Positions 1-7,329 of a DNA stretch of 17,877 nt are shown here, piece by piece. Source of the DNA: Actinomycetes bacterium (GTDB lineage: Bacteria; Actinomycetota; Acidimicrobiia; Spongiisociales; UBA5794). A program made the translations under genes and the position numbers. The notes under the pieces were generated by a model. It had not been told where the DNA came from. It was given only the letters and a program-made list of their open reading frames with translations, and did not search any database. The first letter of the stretch is position 1; each line of letters starts with the position of its first letter. Where the stretch lies: contig JAMBLK010000271.1 in NCBI GenBank assembly GCA_023336855.1, positions 1 through 17,877 on the forward strand. The letters run 5' to 3'.

Positions 1-501
1 ATCTGTACTCCGGCGTGGAACACCGAGATGGACGCGGGCCGATCGGTCCAAGAGTCTGTGGCGGCGCTCGCTGCCGCTCACCCCGAACACGAGACACTGA
101 TCGAGGCATGGTGGACACACTGGCCTGAGATGCTCAACGGGGAGATCCCGGGCACCCGTCCAATCGTCGAAGCGCTCGCACGAACCGGACGACGGCTGTA
201 TGCCATCACGAACTGGTCGGCAGAGACCTGGCCACTCGGACTTCAGTGCTACCCATTCGTCGAAGAGTTGTTCGGCGGCATCGTTGTTTCGGGACAGGAA
301 GGCGTAGCGAAGCCAGACCCGCGGCTCTTTGAGATCCTGAACGAGCGCTACGACCTCAACCCCAAGACCACGATCTTCGTCGACGACGCGCCGGCCAACG
401 TCGAGACGGCCGCCGGGCTCGGGTTCGTCACCCACCTCTTCACCACGGCAGACCGACTGCGACTCTGGCTCAACGAACGAGGTCTCCTCGAGGTGCCCTG
501 A
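1..501 (+). CDS. HAD-superfamily hydrolase, 5'-truncated
   Basis: The reading frame is open from the first base, so the gene begins upstream of the window. The visible part starts with ICTPAWNTEMDAGRS, which resembles the cap-proximal segment of haloacid-dehalogenase-like phosphatases (T-x-x-W-N-x-E-x-D-x-G-R). HAD motif II is seen in YAITNWSAETWP, the motif III lysine in GVAKPDPRLFEIL, and motif IV in IFVDDAPANVETA. Only motif I (DxDGT) is missing, as expected for a cut 5' end. HAD proteins of this type are cytosolic phosphatases or dehalogenases acting through an aspartyl intermediate; the substrate cannot be read from the sequence. An internal ATG at position 28 is unlikely to be the start because homologous sequence precedes it. 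The stop lies 15 bp from the stop of the convergent minus-strand gene. Confidence 0.88.
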   Translation: MCTPAWNTEMDAGRSVQESVAALAAAHPEHETLIEAWWTHWPEMLNGEIPGTRPIVEALARTGRRLYAITNWSAETWPLGLQCYPFVEELFGGIVVSGQEGVAKPDPRLFEILNERYDLNPKTTIFVDDAPANVETAAGLGFVTHLFTTADRLRLWLNERGLLEVP

Positions 502-516
502 TCCACAGAGCCCCGG

Positions 517-1185
517 CTACTCGCCGTCGATGAACCGTCGCACCGACTCCGGAATCTCGATGCCGTCCGGGAGTCTCGGGTCCGGTTCCGCTTCACCGGC
601 GACGATCGAGAGCGGAATCGAGCCTGCCCAGATGGGAAGCTCGTAGTCCTCTGTTTCGTCGGAGACGTCGTTACCGCGGATCTTCGCCGAGAACTCCTCG
701 ATCGGGACGGCGACGAGCAGCGTCCCCTTGTCTTCGTTTCGCGACGGTTGGCGTGCCTCGGCCCATCTTCCGGGAAGAACGGCATCCGTGATCGCTTCGA
801 AGGCGACCTCGCGCTCTTCGGGCGAGTCGACGAGGCGTGCAGAGCCGATGACCATTGCCGATCGGAACCCCATCGAGTGGTTGAAGGCCGAGCGCGCGGC
901 AACGATGCCATCGACGAGCGTTGCCGTCACACACACCTCGGCTCCCTTCTTCATGAGGCGCATCATTCGACTCGCAGGAGAACCGTGGAAGTAGAGGATG
1001 TCGTCCACTCTCGCGTGGATCGTCGGTATAGCGAAAGGCGAGCCGTCAGCGACGAAGGCAACGTGGCAGATCAGAGCTTCGTCGAAGATCGCGTTCACCG
1101 TCTCACGGTCGTAGTGACCCCGGTGGGCACTCCGCCTAACGGTCGTGCGAGCCGACTGGGTGGCTGGGACTTCTGCGGCGCTCAT
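517..1185 (-). CDS. NimA-like pyridoxamine 5'-phosphate oxidase-family flavin-binding protein
   Basis: The 222-residue product has the split-barrel flavin-binding fold of the PPOX/NimA group. Near residues 24-56, GHYDRETVNAIFDEALICHVAFVAD and SPFAIPTIHARVDD match the N-terminal strands; residues 64-68 (LYFHG) and 98-115 (RSAFNHSMGFRSAMVIGSAR) match the usual H-S-x-N/G-x-R-S flavin-contact segment. Members bind FMN or related cofactors and reduce or sequester small molecules; nitroimidazole reduction is known for Nim proteins but should not be assumed here. True PdxH is shorter of sequence and carries a different C-terminal signature. The ATG at 1185 has no strong Shine-Dalgarno. The gene is divergent from a MocR regulator, with an operator-like repeat between, so control by that regulator is likely (inference). 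Confidence 0.85.
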   Translation of the reverse strand: MSAAEVPATQSARTTVRRSAHRGHYDRETVNAIFDEALICHVAFVADGSPFAIPTIHARVDDILYFHGSPASRMMRLMKKGAEVCVTATLVDGIVAARSAFNHSMGFRSAMVIGSARLVDSPEEREVAFEAITDAVLPGRWAEARQPSRNEDKGTLLVAVPIEEFSAKIRGNDVSDETEDYELPIWAGSIPLSIVAGEAEPDPRLPDGIEIPESVRRFIDGE

Positions 1186-1202
1186 GCGTTCGTATCCGAT
1201 CG

Positions 1203-1240
1203 TTGAACAATTGTACTGCTACAATATTATCATTGTAGTA
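1203..1240. promoter_or_regulatory. Operator-like inverted repeats in the divergent NimA-like/MocR promoter region
   Basis: A perfect 7-bp inverted repeat CTACAAT (1219-1225) / ATTGTAG (1232-1238), with a 6-bp spacer, sits next to a perfect 8-bp palindrome ACAATTGT (1207-1214). In all there are four half-sites of the type ACAAT/ATTGT within 30 bp, in an AT-rich island in otherwise GC-rich DNA. A plausible plus-strand promoter is TTGAAC (1203-1208), 16 bp, TATTAT (1225-1230), so the repeat would cover the -10 box. Binding by the adjacent MocR protein and control of both genes is inferred from the layout. Confidence 0.6.
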
Positions 1241-1270
1241 AGTCGAGTGTACCACGGAGGGACATTCACG

Positions 1271-2575
1271 ATGCTGGGTCGAAGTGCTGACGAGCTGGCG
1301 GTTGACATCGAGCGCCGCGTTGCCGATCACGAGCTTCTTCCGGGTGACCGTCTGCCGCCGGTTCGGGTCCTCGCCACCGAACTCGATCTGGCGCCCAATA
1401 CCGTGGCAGCGGCGTATCGACGGCTGGGCGAGCGAGGGATCACCATCGGACGCGGGCGCATGGGAACGTTCATCGCCGACCGGCCGCCGGTGATGCTCCC
1501 GGCCGATCCCGAGGTTCGAGAAGGGTTGCAGGATCTGTCTTCGGGCAACCCTGATCCGGATCTGCTGCCCGACCTTTGCAGTGCGCTCCAAGAGTCGAGC
1601 GGACCGACCGTTCTCTACGGTGACCCATCCGTCGACGAGGAACTCGCAGAACGTGGCGCCCGCCTTCTTGTCGCTGATGGCGTGTCGGCCGATCACCTCG
1701 CCGTGGTGTCCGGTGGGCTCGACGGCATGGAACGTGTCCTCCAGGCGCACGTCCGCCGTGGTGACCGCGTGGCGATCGAGGATCCCGGTTACCCGGCGGT
1801 GATCGACTTGATCGGGGCCCTGGGCCTTGTCGCTGTGCCGATGGACGTGGACGATGACGGGCCTCAATCCGACTCGCTTGAGACAGCTCTCGACAGGGGA
1901 ATCGCGGCTGTGATCGTGACGCCACGCGCTCAGAATCCGTTCGGGAGCGCCGTCTCCTCCGGGCGTGCTTCCGTCCTCCGGTCTTCGTTGGACAGGTTCC
2001 CCGACGTGCTCGTGATCGAGGATGACCATGCCGCGGCGGTCGCGGGAGTGCCAATGCACTCGATCGCCGGAGATCGCGAGCGCTGGGCGACGATACGGTC
2101 GGCCGCCAAGACCTACGGGCCGGACGTCCGTCTTGCGTTGCTGACAGGCGACCAAACCACCGTTCGTCGCGTCGAGGGTCGTCAGCGTCTCGGGCCCGGA
2201 TGGGTGAGCCACGTGCTGCAGCGACTCGTCGCTCAGATGATGGGTGATCCGGCTATCAACTCGGAGGTGGCTCTCGCCGCCGATCTGTATGCCTTTCGCC
2301 GGCAGACGATGCTCGAGGCACTCCGTGAGCGAGGATTCGAGGCCTTCGGTGCATCCGGCTTGAACGTGTGGGTTCCGGTCCCAGACGAAGCAGCCGCGGA
2401 GAGGTCGATGGAGAGGCGAGGCTTCTCCGTCCGGCCGGGCGGTCGGTTCCGGATCCGCTCCGCTCCGGCGTTGCGCCTGACGGTGGCATCACTCGATGAA
2501 TCGGACGCCGGGCGGGTGGCCGACGCCCTCCTCGAAGCGGTCTCGGATCTGGGAACTGGAACACGCACAGCCTGA
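1271..2575 (+). CDS. MocR-type GntR/aminotransferase-fold transcriptional regulator
   Basis: The 434-residue product joins an N-terminal GntR winged helix (residues 1-70: LPPVRVLATELDLAPNTVAAAYRRL, then RGRMGTFI) to a fold-type I aminotransferase-like domain (about 85-430). PLP-site marks are visible: GGLDGMERV (148-156), PRAQNPFG (218-225), IEDDH (249-253), the candidate Schiff-base lysine K280 in SAAKTYGPDVRLA, and a C-terminal RIRSAPALRL arginine segment. The aromatic residue that usually follows the aspartate (D-x-Y) is His253 here. Such proteins sense PLP or amine/amino-acid ligands and control vitamin B6 or amine genes. The ATG at 1271 is preferred because GGAGGGA lies 8 bp upstream (1256-1264 region) and the protein then begins right at the HTH domain; the frame stays open upstream to 1145 but that would cross the operator. 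Confidence 0.9.
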   Translation: MLGRSADELAVDIERRVADHELLPGDRLPPVRVLATELDLAPNTVAAAYRRLGERGITIGRGRMGTFIADRPPVMLPADPEVREGLQDLSSGNPDPDLLPDLCSALQESSGPTVLYGDPSVDEELAERGARLLVADGVSADHLAVVSGGLDGMERVLQAHVRRGDRVAIEDPGYPAVIDLIGALGLVAVPMDVDDDGPQSDSLETALDRGIAAVIVTPRAQNPFGSAVSSGRASVLRSSLDRFPDVLVIEDDHAAAVAGVPMHSIAGDRERWATIRSAAKTYGPDVRLALLTGDQTTVRRVEGRQRLGPGWVSHVLQRLVAQMMGDPAINSEVALAADLYAFRRQTMLEALRERGFEAFGASGLNVWVPVPDEAAAERSMERRGFSVRPGGRFRIRSAPALRLTVASLDESDAGRVADALLEAVSDLGTGTRTA

Positions 2576-2620
2576 ATCAATCCAACGTCTCTCGGCGCAT
2601 TGCGTGGGCCCCAAACAATC

Positions 2621-3496
2621 TCAGTCGAGCGCCGGCATCCAGTCGAGGAGCTTTTCGGAGTAGCTGAAGTAGTCGAACCAACTGAGACCGCCGTCGATCT
2701 GGACGAGAGACCACACAACGTTCCAGCACAGGTACACCGGGATGAGCACCTCGAGGGCGTTCTGATGCTCGGAGGTTACCGATCCGAAATACGCCTCGAG
2801 CAGGAGATCTCGGCCGGCGGCGTCGAGTGTGTACCCGATGCCGGCGAGATCGTACATAGGGTCGTTCATGCCTGCGTACTCCCAGTCAATCAGCCAGAGC
2901 GAACCATCATCGAGGAAGTTCAGGTGATACGGGTCGTTGTGACAGAGCACCTTCTCCTGTTCGGGTTGTTGGCTGCGGAGAACCTTCGATGATGCAACGA
3001 GTTCGAGGAGCGGTTCGAGGCGGGAGGGCAAGGGCGTGCCCTTCGAGGTGAGCAGGTTCATCCACCGTTCGATGTCGGCGAAAGGGTCGAAGACGCCCTC
3101 GACGTGGCTGAGACTGTGGACGTCACGCAGCGTCGCTGCAATGCGCGGCACCATCGAGGGGGAGGTGAACTCGTCGATGCTGAGAGCGTGGGCTTCAGCG
3201 ACGAACCGCGTTGCCGAGTGGCCGTCCGGCAGGATGAACGCAGCAACTCTCGGCATGATCCCCGCCGCTTCGACGATGCCGATTACGTCCTTCTCCCTCG
3301 CCCGGTCGATGCCGAGGAGTGGTCCGTTCTCACCTGCGACTCGAATGACGTACTGGCTAACTCCAGCGCCGGCGAGGTAGTTCCGATTCGTGAGGCCACC
3401 AGTGAGGCGCCTCACGCTCAGATCCGACCCGTGGGCGAGTTCGGGCACGCGAACCGCGACGTTCTGGATGATCGCGTCGTCGCGCAATGTCGCCAT
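2621..3496 (-). CDS. Choline kinase/LicA-like phosphotransferase (APH fold)
   Basis: The 291-residue protein shows the aminoglycoside-phosphotransferase/choline-kinase fold: a nucleotide-loop region LTGGLTNRNYLA (31-42), IRVAG (51-55), the Brenner motif CHNDPYHLNFL (185-195; H186, D188, N193) and the metal-binding LIDWEYAGMNDPMYDLAGI (202-220; D204). The wording IDWEYAGxNDPxYDLA is typical of choline/ethanolamine or thiamine kinases rather than antibiotic kinases. It probably phosphorylates a small amino alcohol in the cytosol with ATP; the substrate is unknown. ATG at 3496 is chosen; a TTG at 3517 is a weaker in-frame alternative adding seven residues. A membrane-protein gene lies 76 bp upstream on the same strand, so the two may be co-transcribed. 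The gene is convergent with the MocR gene, with 45 bp between and no obvious terminator. Confidence 0.87.
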   Translation of the reverse strand: MATLRDDAIIQNVAVRVPELAHGSDLSVRRLTGGLTNRNYLAGAGVSQYVIRVAGENGPLLGIDRAREKDVIGIVEAAGIMPRVAAFILPDGHSATRFVAEAHALSIDEFTSPSMVPRIAATLRDVHSLSHVEGVFDPFADIERWMNLLTSKGTPLPSRLEPLLELVASSKVLRSQQPEQEKVLCHNDPYHLNFLDDGSLWLIDWEYAGMNDPMYDLAGIGYTLDAAGRDLLLEAYFGSVTSEHQNALEVLIPVYLCWNVVWSLVQIDGGLSWFDYFSYSEKLLDWMPALD

Positions 3497-3572
3497 GTCG
3501 CTCGACTGTACTCGCAAGGCCGGAGAGCCCTCAACCGTCGAATGCGGAAGCGATCAGAGTCGCCCGGTTCTC

Positions 3573-4142
3573 TCACGCAGCGACGTTGCGCTGTCTTCCT
3601 GCCTGTTGTCGCCCCATCCAAAGCAGGATCGCGAAACCGACGGCAAGTCCGACGACGTTGCCGACGACATCGAGTGACGAATCGACGAGGTCGTACGAGA
3701 ACACGCTTGGTGCGACAAGGGCGTTGAACAGTTCGGTGGCTTCAACGGCGAATCCGGCCACCAGCGCCAAGGTGAGCACCGACCACGTACCGAAAGTGTG
3801 TGATGCGTCTGTAACGGCAACCACGAGCAGGACCGTAACGACTGCGCCAAACACGTGAAGACCGCGATCGTATCTCAAGACGCTGCCTCCTACGGAGACA
3901 TGTGCCAACACGTCGCTTCCCACCATCAACACACCACCACCGTGGTACGCAGCCAGCAGGAGAGCAGCGAGCCACTGGATCCAGAGGGGTGGCTCGTATC
4001 GCCACCTGATCGCCAGAACCACGGCGGTTGAGATCACGATCCCGGGCAGATATCCGGTCCGGAGCCCGCCGAGACTCACAGCTGTCACGACAGAGGCCAT
4101 CGCAACGGTGAGAATTACGACGGTCGGGGCGTACCTACCCAT
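3573..4142 (-). CDS. Polytopic membrane protein, YjdF/DUF2238- or VanZ-like
   Basis: The 189-residue product is mostly hydrophobic, with about six predicted membrane helices (roughly residues 7-27, 33-46, 52-70, 94-112, 117-138, 156-178) and no signal peptide cleavage site. The arrangement RYDRGLHVFG, then an acidic ATELFNAL in a helix, then SYDLVDSSLDVVGNVVGLAVG before the last helix recalls YjdF/DUF2238 and VanZ-like families, where a D-x-x-x-N/A-x-x-G pattern near the last helix is usual. No enzymatic activity is established for these families in general. The start is ATG. The gene precedes the choline-kinase-like gene on the same strand; a role in lipid or envelope metabolism would fit but is only inference. 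Confidence 0.7.
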   Translation of the reverse strand: MGRYAPTVVILTVAMASVVTAVSLGGLRTGYLPGIVISTAVVLAIRWRYEPPLWIQWLAALLLAAYHGGGVLMVGSDVLAHVSVGGSVLRYDRGLHVFGAVVTVLLVVAVTDASHTFGTWSVLTLALVAGFAVEATELFNALVAPSVFSYDLVDSSLDVVGNVVGLAVGFAILLWMGRQQAGRQRNVAA

Positions 4143-4299
4143 GGCTCGACACTATCAGCGGAAATCGGAGATGGGCATGGCTGGAGATCACTCGTCTCAA
4201 CACATATCGTAAATCGACGAAATACGGCTAAAGGGCCCTGGTCGGATGGTCGCGTGAATTCGTACGGTGCGTGGAAGTCGAGCTATTGGAGGCAGCGAC

Positions 4300-4875
4300 A
4301 TGGAGTTCAGCTCCAGAGAGACGTGGACAGTGATCCACGGTCTCGTCTTGGGCACCCTCTTCCTGCTTGCGTTCGCCGGCGGTCTCGCCGGGCTGTGGAG
4401 TATGCGGCCCGGGTTGATGACCACCGAGGGAATCAAGGAGCGAATGGGGCGCCTGTACATAGGCGCCTGGGTGATGGCAGCCGCTGCTTGGGCCGCAGTG
4501 ATCACGGGGACGTGGATCGTCTACCCGTGGTACCGGGTCAAGCTCGCCCCGGTAGGGGAAGATGCCTACGCGGGGTGTGTCGACGCGATCTTGCCGAACG
4601 CGGCGTGCTCGCCGAGGGACTTCCTGAAGTCGAACGTGAGCGGAGAGACCGAGATGTGGCACATCTTCGGCATGGAATGGAAGGAACACGTGTCGTGGGC
4701 CGCACCGATCCTGGCAACGGCGGCGGCGTTCCTGATCGCCTACTACGGCCCTCGTCTCATCGCTCGCCCGTGGCTTCGTGCCGCGGTCATCGTCATGTTC
4801 GTTGCGGCTTTCGCGGCAGCGTTGGTTGGCGGGGCGTTTGGCGCCTTCCTGAACAAGATCGCCCCGATCGTCTGA
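4300..4875 (+). CDS. Four-helix membrane protein of unknown function
   Basis: I do not recognise a named family. The 191-residue protein has about four membrane helices (near 11-32, 49-71, 130-149, 155-180). A soluble loop between helices 2 and 3 holds TWIVYPWYR, two cysteines (in AGCVDAI and NAACSP) and WHIFGMEWKEHVSWAAPILAT. Histidines lie at the start of helix 1 (VIHG) and before helix 3 (WHIF, KEHV), which could be metal or heme ligands; this is speculation. ATG at 4300 is chosen because GGAGG (4288-4292) sits 7 bp upstream; a GTG at 4267 would also be in frame. It is the first gene of a plus-strand run ending with an ArsR regulator, 23 bp before the next gene. Confidence 0.8.
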   Translation: MEFSSRETWTVIHGLVLGTLFLLAFAGGLAGLWSMRPGLMTTEGIKERMGRLYIGAWVMAAAAWAAVITGTWIVYPWYRVKLAPVGEDAYAGCVDAILPNAACSPRDFLKSNVSGETEMWHIFGMEWKEHVSWAAPILATAAAFLIAYYGPRLIARPWLRAAVIVMFVAAFAAALVGGAFGAFLNKIAPIV

Positions 4876-4898
4876 TGGCGACTGAAAGGAGTTGAACG

Positions 4899-5294
4899 AT
4901 GATTACTGACTTTGACCCGGGCCGCCACGACGATGAAGGAGTGGCCCCTGAACTTGCACCGCTCGATCTGGCGGACAAACCCGACGGTCCTGCCGCAGCG
5001 GTGATGATCGCCTCCGGCTTGGGAGTCTTCACGCTTGGTCTCATGACGACTTTGGCCGTCATCAACGGCTCGGTGAAGAGCTTCCTGGAATGGTTCCAAT
5101 TCGACCAGGGTGTCGGCGCCCTCGCAGGCAAATCGACCGTCGCCGTACTTGTGTTCTTCGTGGCATGGCTGGTCCTCTACCTGATCTGGCGGGAGAAGGA
5201 CGTCGTATTGAAGACCTCGTTCTATATCGGCCTCGGGTTGGGCATCTTGGGCGTCATCGGGACGTTCCCGCCGTTCTTCGAATGGTTCGAGTGA
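4899..5294 (+). CDS. Three-helix membrane protein of unknown function
   Basis: The 131-residue product has an acidic, soluble N-terminus of about 30 residues (DFDPGRHDDEGVAPELAPLDL), followed by about three membrane helices (roughly 32-55, 78-96, 105-124) and a short aromatic end PPFFEWFE. No family is recognised. A good Shine-Dalgarno AAAGGAG lies just before the ATG. The stop codon overlaps the GTG of the next open frame in the sequence GTGA, which points to translational coupling. Taken with its neighbours it is likely a subunit of a membrane complex (inference from operon structure and size only). Confidence 0.8.
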   Translation: MITDFDPGRHDDEGVAPELAPLDLADKPDGPAAAVMIASGLGVFTLGLMTTLAVINGSVKSFLEWFQFDQGVGALAGKSTVAVLVFFVAWLVLYLIWREKDVVLKTSFYIGLGLGILGVIGTFPPFFEWFE

Positions 5295-5535
5295 CGACGA
5301 TCAGCAGATCGAGCCGTGCCGACCTCGTCTCCGCTTGGGGGATCGGGGTCGGCATCGGATTGATCGCACTCCAGTTGACGTGGCTCGTTGGGGCACGAAT
5401 CGCAAGCCTCTTCTGGGAGCCCCCGTTGGACCTACGGTCGCCTTCATTCTCGCGTGTCTGGTTGGGACGGTTGTAGCGATCATCGCCGGCCGCCGCCTCG
5501 CACGAAAGACGGTGGTGGGCGGAGACGTTGCATGA
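5291..5535 (+). pseudogene. Small two-helix membrane protein split by a one-base frameshift
   Basis: From the GTG at 5291 the frame reads a first membrane helix (SAWGIGVGIGLIALQLTWLVGA) and then LFWEPP, and would soon run into non-hydrophobic sequence ending at 5476. If one C is added to the five-C run at 5420-5424, translation continues as PPVGPTVAFILACLVG and a second helix, ending in RRLARKTVVGGDVA at a TGA at 5533-5535. The restored product is about 81 residues with two helices. Both ends fit neighbours exactly: the GTG overlaps the previous stop (GTGA) and the stop overlaps the next ATG (ATGA). The gene is therefore either recently broken, a sequencing/assembly indel at a homopolymer, or, less likely, read by programmed frameshifting. 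No family is recognised. Confidence 0.72.
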
Positions 5536-5876
5536 TCAGGGCGGGGGGATCACCGGTCGAGTGTCTCGACGAGGCTCATCGAGCACCGCGTGACCTCACA
5601 ACCAACGAAGCAGCCGTGATCGCGAAGGCTCTGGGCCATCCGACACGGTTCGAGATTCTCGAGCTGCTCCGCAAGTGTTGTCCGCGCACGGTTGGCGACA
5701 TCGTTGCTGAACTTCCCCTTGCCCCATCAACCGTCTCGAATCATCTCCGCATCCTGAAGGAAGCAGGCGTGATCCGTACCTTCCGGTCCGAACCACGAAC
5801 ATGGCACTGTCTCAACCGATCCATGATCGCCGGACTTGCCATTTCCATCACTGAGCTCACGGTAAGGCCCGGCTGA
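5532..5876 (+). CDS. ArsR-family winged-helix transcriptional regulator
   Basis: The 114-residue protein has the ArsR fold: LTTNEAAVIAKALGHPTRFEILELLRK (22-48), a dicysteine at 49-50, TVGDIVAELPLAPSTVSNHLRILKEAGVIRTF (53-84) with the recognition helix near 65-77, and the wing RSEPRTWHCLNRSMI. Proteins of this group are dimeric repressors that sense metals or other small signals. Cys49, Cys50 and Cys93 could take part in sensing, but the classical CVCxL arsenic site is not present. The ATG at 5532 overlaps the stop of the small membrane-protein frame, so it is coupled to the membrane operon 4300-5535. It probably regulates that operon (inference). A 50-bp gap follows before the exporter gene. 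Confidence 0.87.
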   Translation: MIRAGGSPVECLDEAHRAPRDLTTNEAAVIAKALGHPTRFEILELLRKCCPRTVGDIVAELPLAPSTVSNHLRILKEAGVIRTFRSEPRTWHCLNRSMIAGLAISITELTVRPG

Positions 5877-5926
5877 CCCTGAAACGCGGTCGGTGCAAGG
5901 CGCAAAGCCACCGGTACTGTGGCCCG

Positions 5927-6847
5927 ATGTCCACTGACCGCTCCCATTCGGGTTCCGCCCTTCCATCGACCGCCTTCGGAACGCACCGGGATGCCTTCGG
6001 ATCGATGGAGTGGGGACTCCTCGCAGCCGTGGCTCTCATCTGGGGGTCCTCGTTCGTGTTCATGGCCATCGGACTCGACGCGTTTCGTCCCGGCGTCGTC
6101 ACGCTTGCGAGGGTCTCGCTCGGTGTGCTCACGCTCGCCCTCGTGCCCAAGGCGAGGGGTCGCATCGACAGGGAAGATCGTGCACGCGTCTTCGGCCTCG
6201 GGGTCATCTGGATCGGGATACCGCTCACGATCTTCCCGATCGCCCAGCAGTGGATCGATTCGTCGGTGGCCGGCATGCTGAACGGCGCGGTCCCCATCAC
6301 CGCGGCCGCCTGGGCGACGCTTCTTCTCAGACGGCTACCCGGCTGGCGGCAACTCGTCGGGATCGGTGTCGGCTTCGTCGGCGTGATCGCAATCTCAGCA
6401 CCCGAAGTCGTTGACTCGTCGGCGACGGCACTCGGCACGGTGCTCGTGGTCGGCGCTGTCGTTCTGTACGGCCTGTCGACGAACCTCGTCGTGCCGCTCC
6501 AACAGAAGTACGGAGCTCTCCCGGTTCTGTTCAACGCTCAACTCGCCGCCCTTGTCATCGTGGTTCCGTTCGGTCTGATCCAGATACCGGGCAGCACCTG
6601 GGCATGGTCGTCGGCCCTCGCCATGGTTCCTCTGGGTGCGCTCGGAACCGGGCTCGCCTTCGTGCTGATGGCGACGCTGGTAGGGCGCGTCGGTGGACCC
6701 CGAGGTTCGATCGCGATCTACTTCGTCCCTGTCGTGGCGATCGTCCTGGGCGTCATCGTTCGTGGAGATGCCCTTCAGGCAGCCGCAGTGGCAGGAACGG
6801 CGCTCGTACTCGTTGGAGCCTGGATCGCTTCGAGGCGCGACGCTTAG
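5927..6847 (+). CDS. DMT-superfamily transporter (EamA domains)
   Basis: The 306-residue product has ten predicted membrane helices in two EamA repeats (about 29-157 and 168-302). The first begins with the frequent signature LLAAVALIWGSSFVFMAIGL, and the segment SSVAGMLNGAVPITAAAWATLLLRR is typical of helix 3-4 in this family. The second repeat has VPLGALGTGLAFVLMATLVGRVG and SIAIYFVPVVAIVLGVIV. Members move metabolites such as amino acids, sugars or nucleobases across the inner membrane; the substrate is unknown. The first 25 residues are polar, and a second in-frame ATG at 6005 (MEWGLL) right before helix 1 could be the true start, though the upstream frame is open. It is convergent with the small membrane protein, stops 13 bp apart. 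Confidence 0.9.
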   Translation: MSTDRSHSGSALPSTAFGTHRDAFGSMEWGLLAAVALIWGSSFVFMAIGLDAFRPGVVTLARVSLGVLTLALVPKARGRIDREDRARVFGLGVIWIGIPLTIFPIAQQWIDSSVAGMLNGAVPITAAAWATLLLRRLPGWRQLVGIGVGFVGVIAISAPEVVDSSATALGTVLVVGAVVLYGLSTNLVVPLQQKYGALPVLFNAQLAALVIVVPFGLIQIPGSTWAWSSALAMVPLGALGTGLAFVLMATLVGRVGGPRGSIAIYFVPVVAIVLGVIVRGDALQAAAVAGTALVLVGAWIASRRDA

Positions 6848-6860
6848 CCCCCGGAGGATC

Positions 6861-7142
6861 TCAGACCGACGCGTACCGTTCGCGATTTCCGTAGGCGCTC
6901 GACGAGTACGAAGCGATGTCGGCAAAGACGCCGAGGCCGAGGATGATCCAATCGAATCCGACGACGCCGCCGGCCGCCACGGACACCCACATGAGCGTGG
7001 TCCATGGAGCGAACAGGAATCCGAGGAACGACCACCAGAAGCTCGAGAATGCAGCGTCCCATCGCGTCGGCTCAATCAGCCACCAGATGAGAATTGCCGC
7101 ACGTGGCCCGAGGAGGACCATTGAGGTGAAGAAGCAACACAT
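6861..7142 (-). CDS. Small membrane protein with CCFF start, unknown function
   Basis: This 93-residue product begins MCCFFTSMVLLGPRAAILIWWLIEPTRW and has about three hydrophobic stretches (near 5-22, 32-52 and 56-76), with a conserved-looking middle SFLGFLFAPWTTLMWV and a final segment GFDWIILGLGVFADIASYSSSAYG. I recall similar short proteins in actinobacteria and other soil bacteria, without a known role. The frame stays open to 7271, but ATG at 7142 is preferred because AGGGAGG lies about 6 bp upstream and the added residues are not membrane-like. Possible lipoprotein or acylation through Cys2-Cys3 is speculative. Confidence 0.75.
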   Translation of the reverse strand: MCCFFTSMVLLGPRAAILIWWLIEPTRWDAAFSSFWWSFLGFLFAPWTTLMWVSVAAGGVVGFDWIILGLGVFADIASYSSSAYGNRERYASV

Positions 7143-7329
7143 AACGACCTCCCTTGACTGTCGTATCCCCACGGACGCTACAGCGCCACGGCAGAATTCA
7201 CTAGCCGCTTTCGGCACGCATCTCTGCCCGGCGACGAGTGAATCCGCTTCGGAGCGCCCTGATAGGGTCAATCATGGGGATGCGTTTCGACTCGCACTCT
7301 CATCCAGATTCTGAGCCGAGGAGGGCAAT

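Noticed and set aside
1136..2212. Open frame of 358 codons on the minus strand opposite the MocR gene
   Set aside because: Its translation shows no domain, and it is antisense to a well-supported gene; GC-rich codon use leaves antisense frames open.
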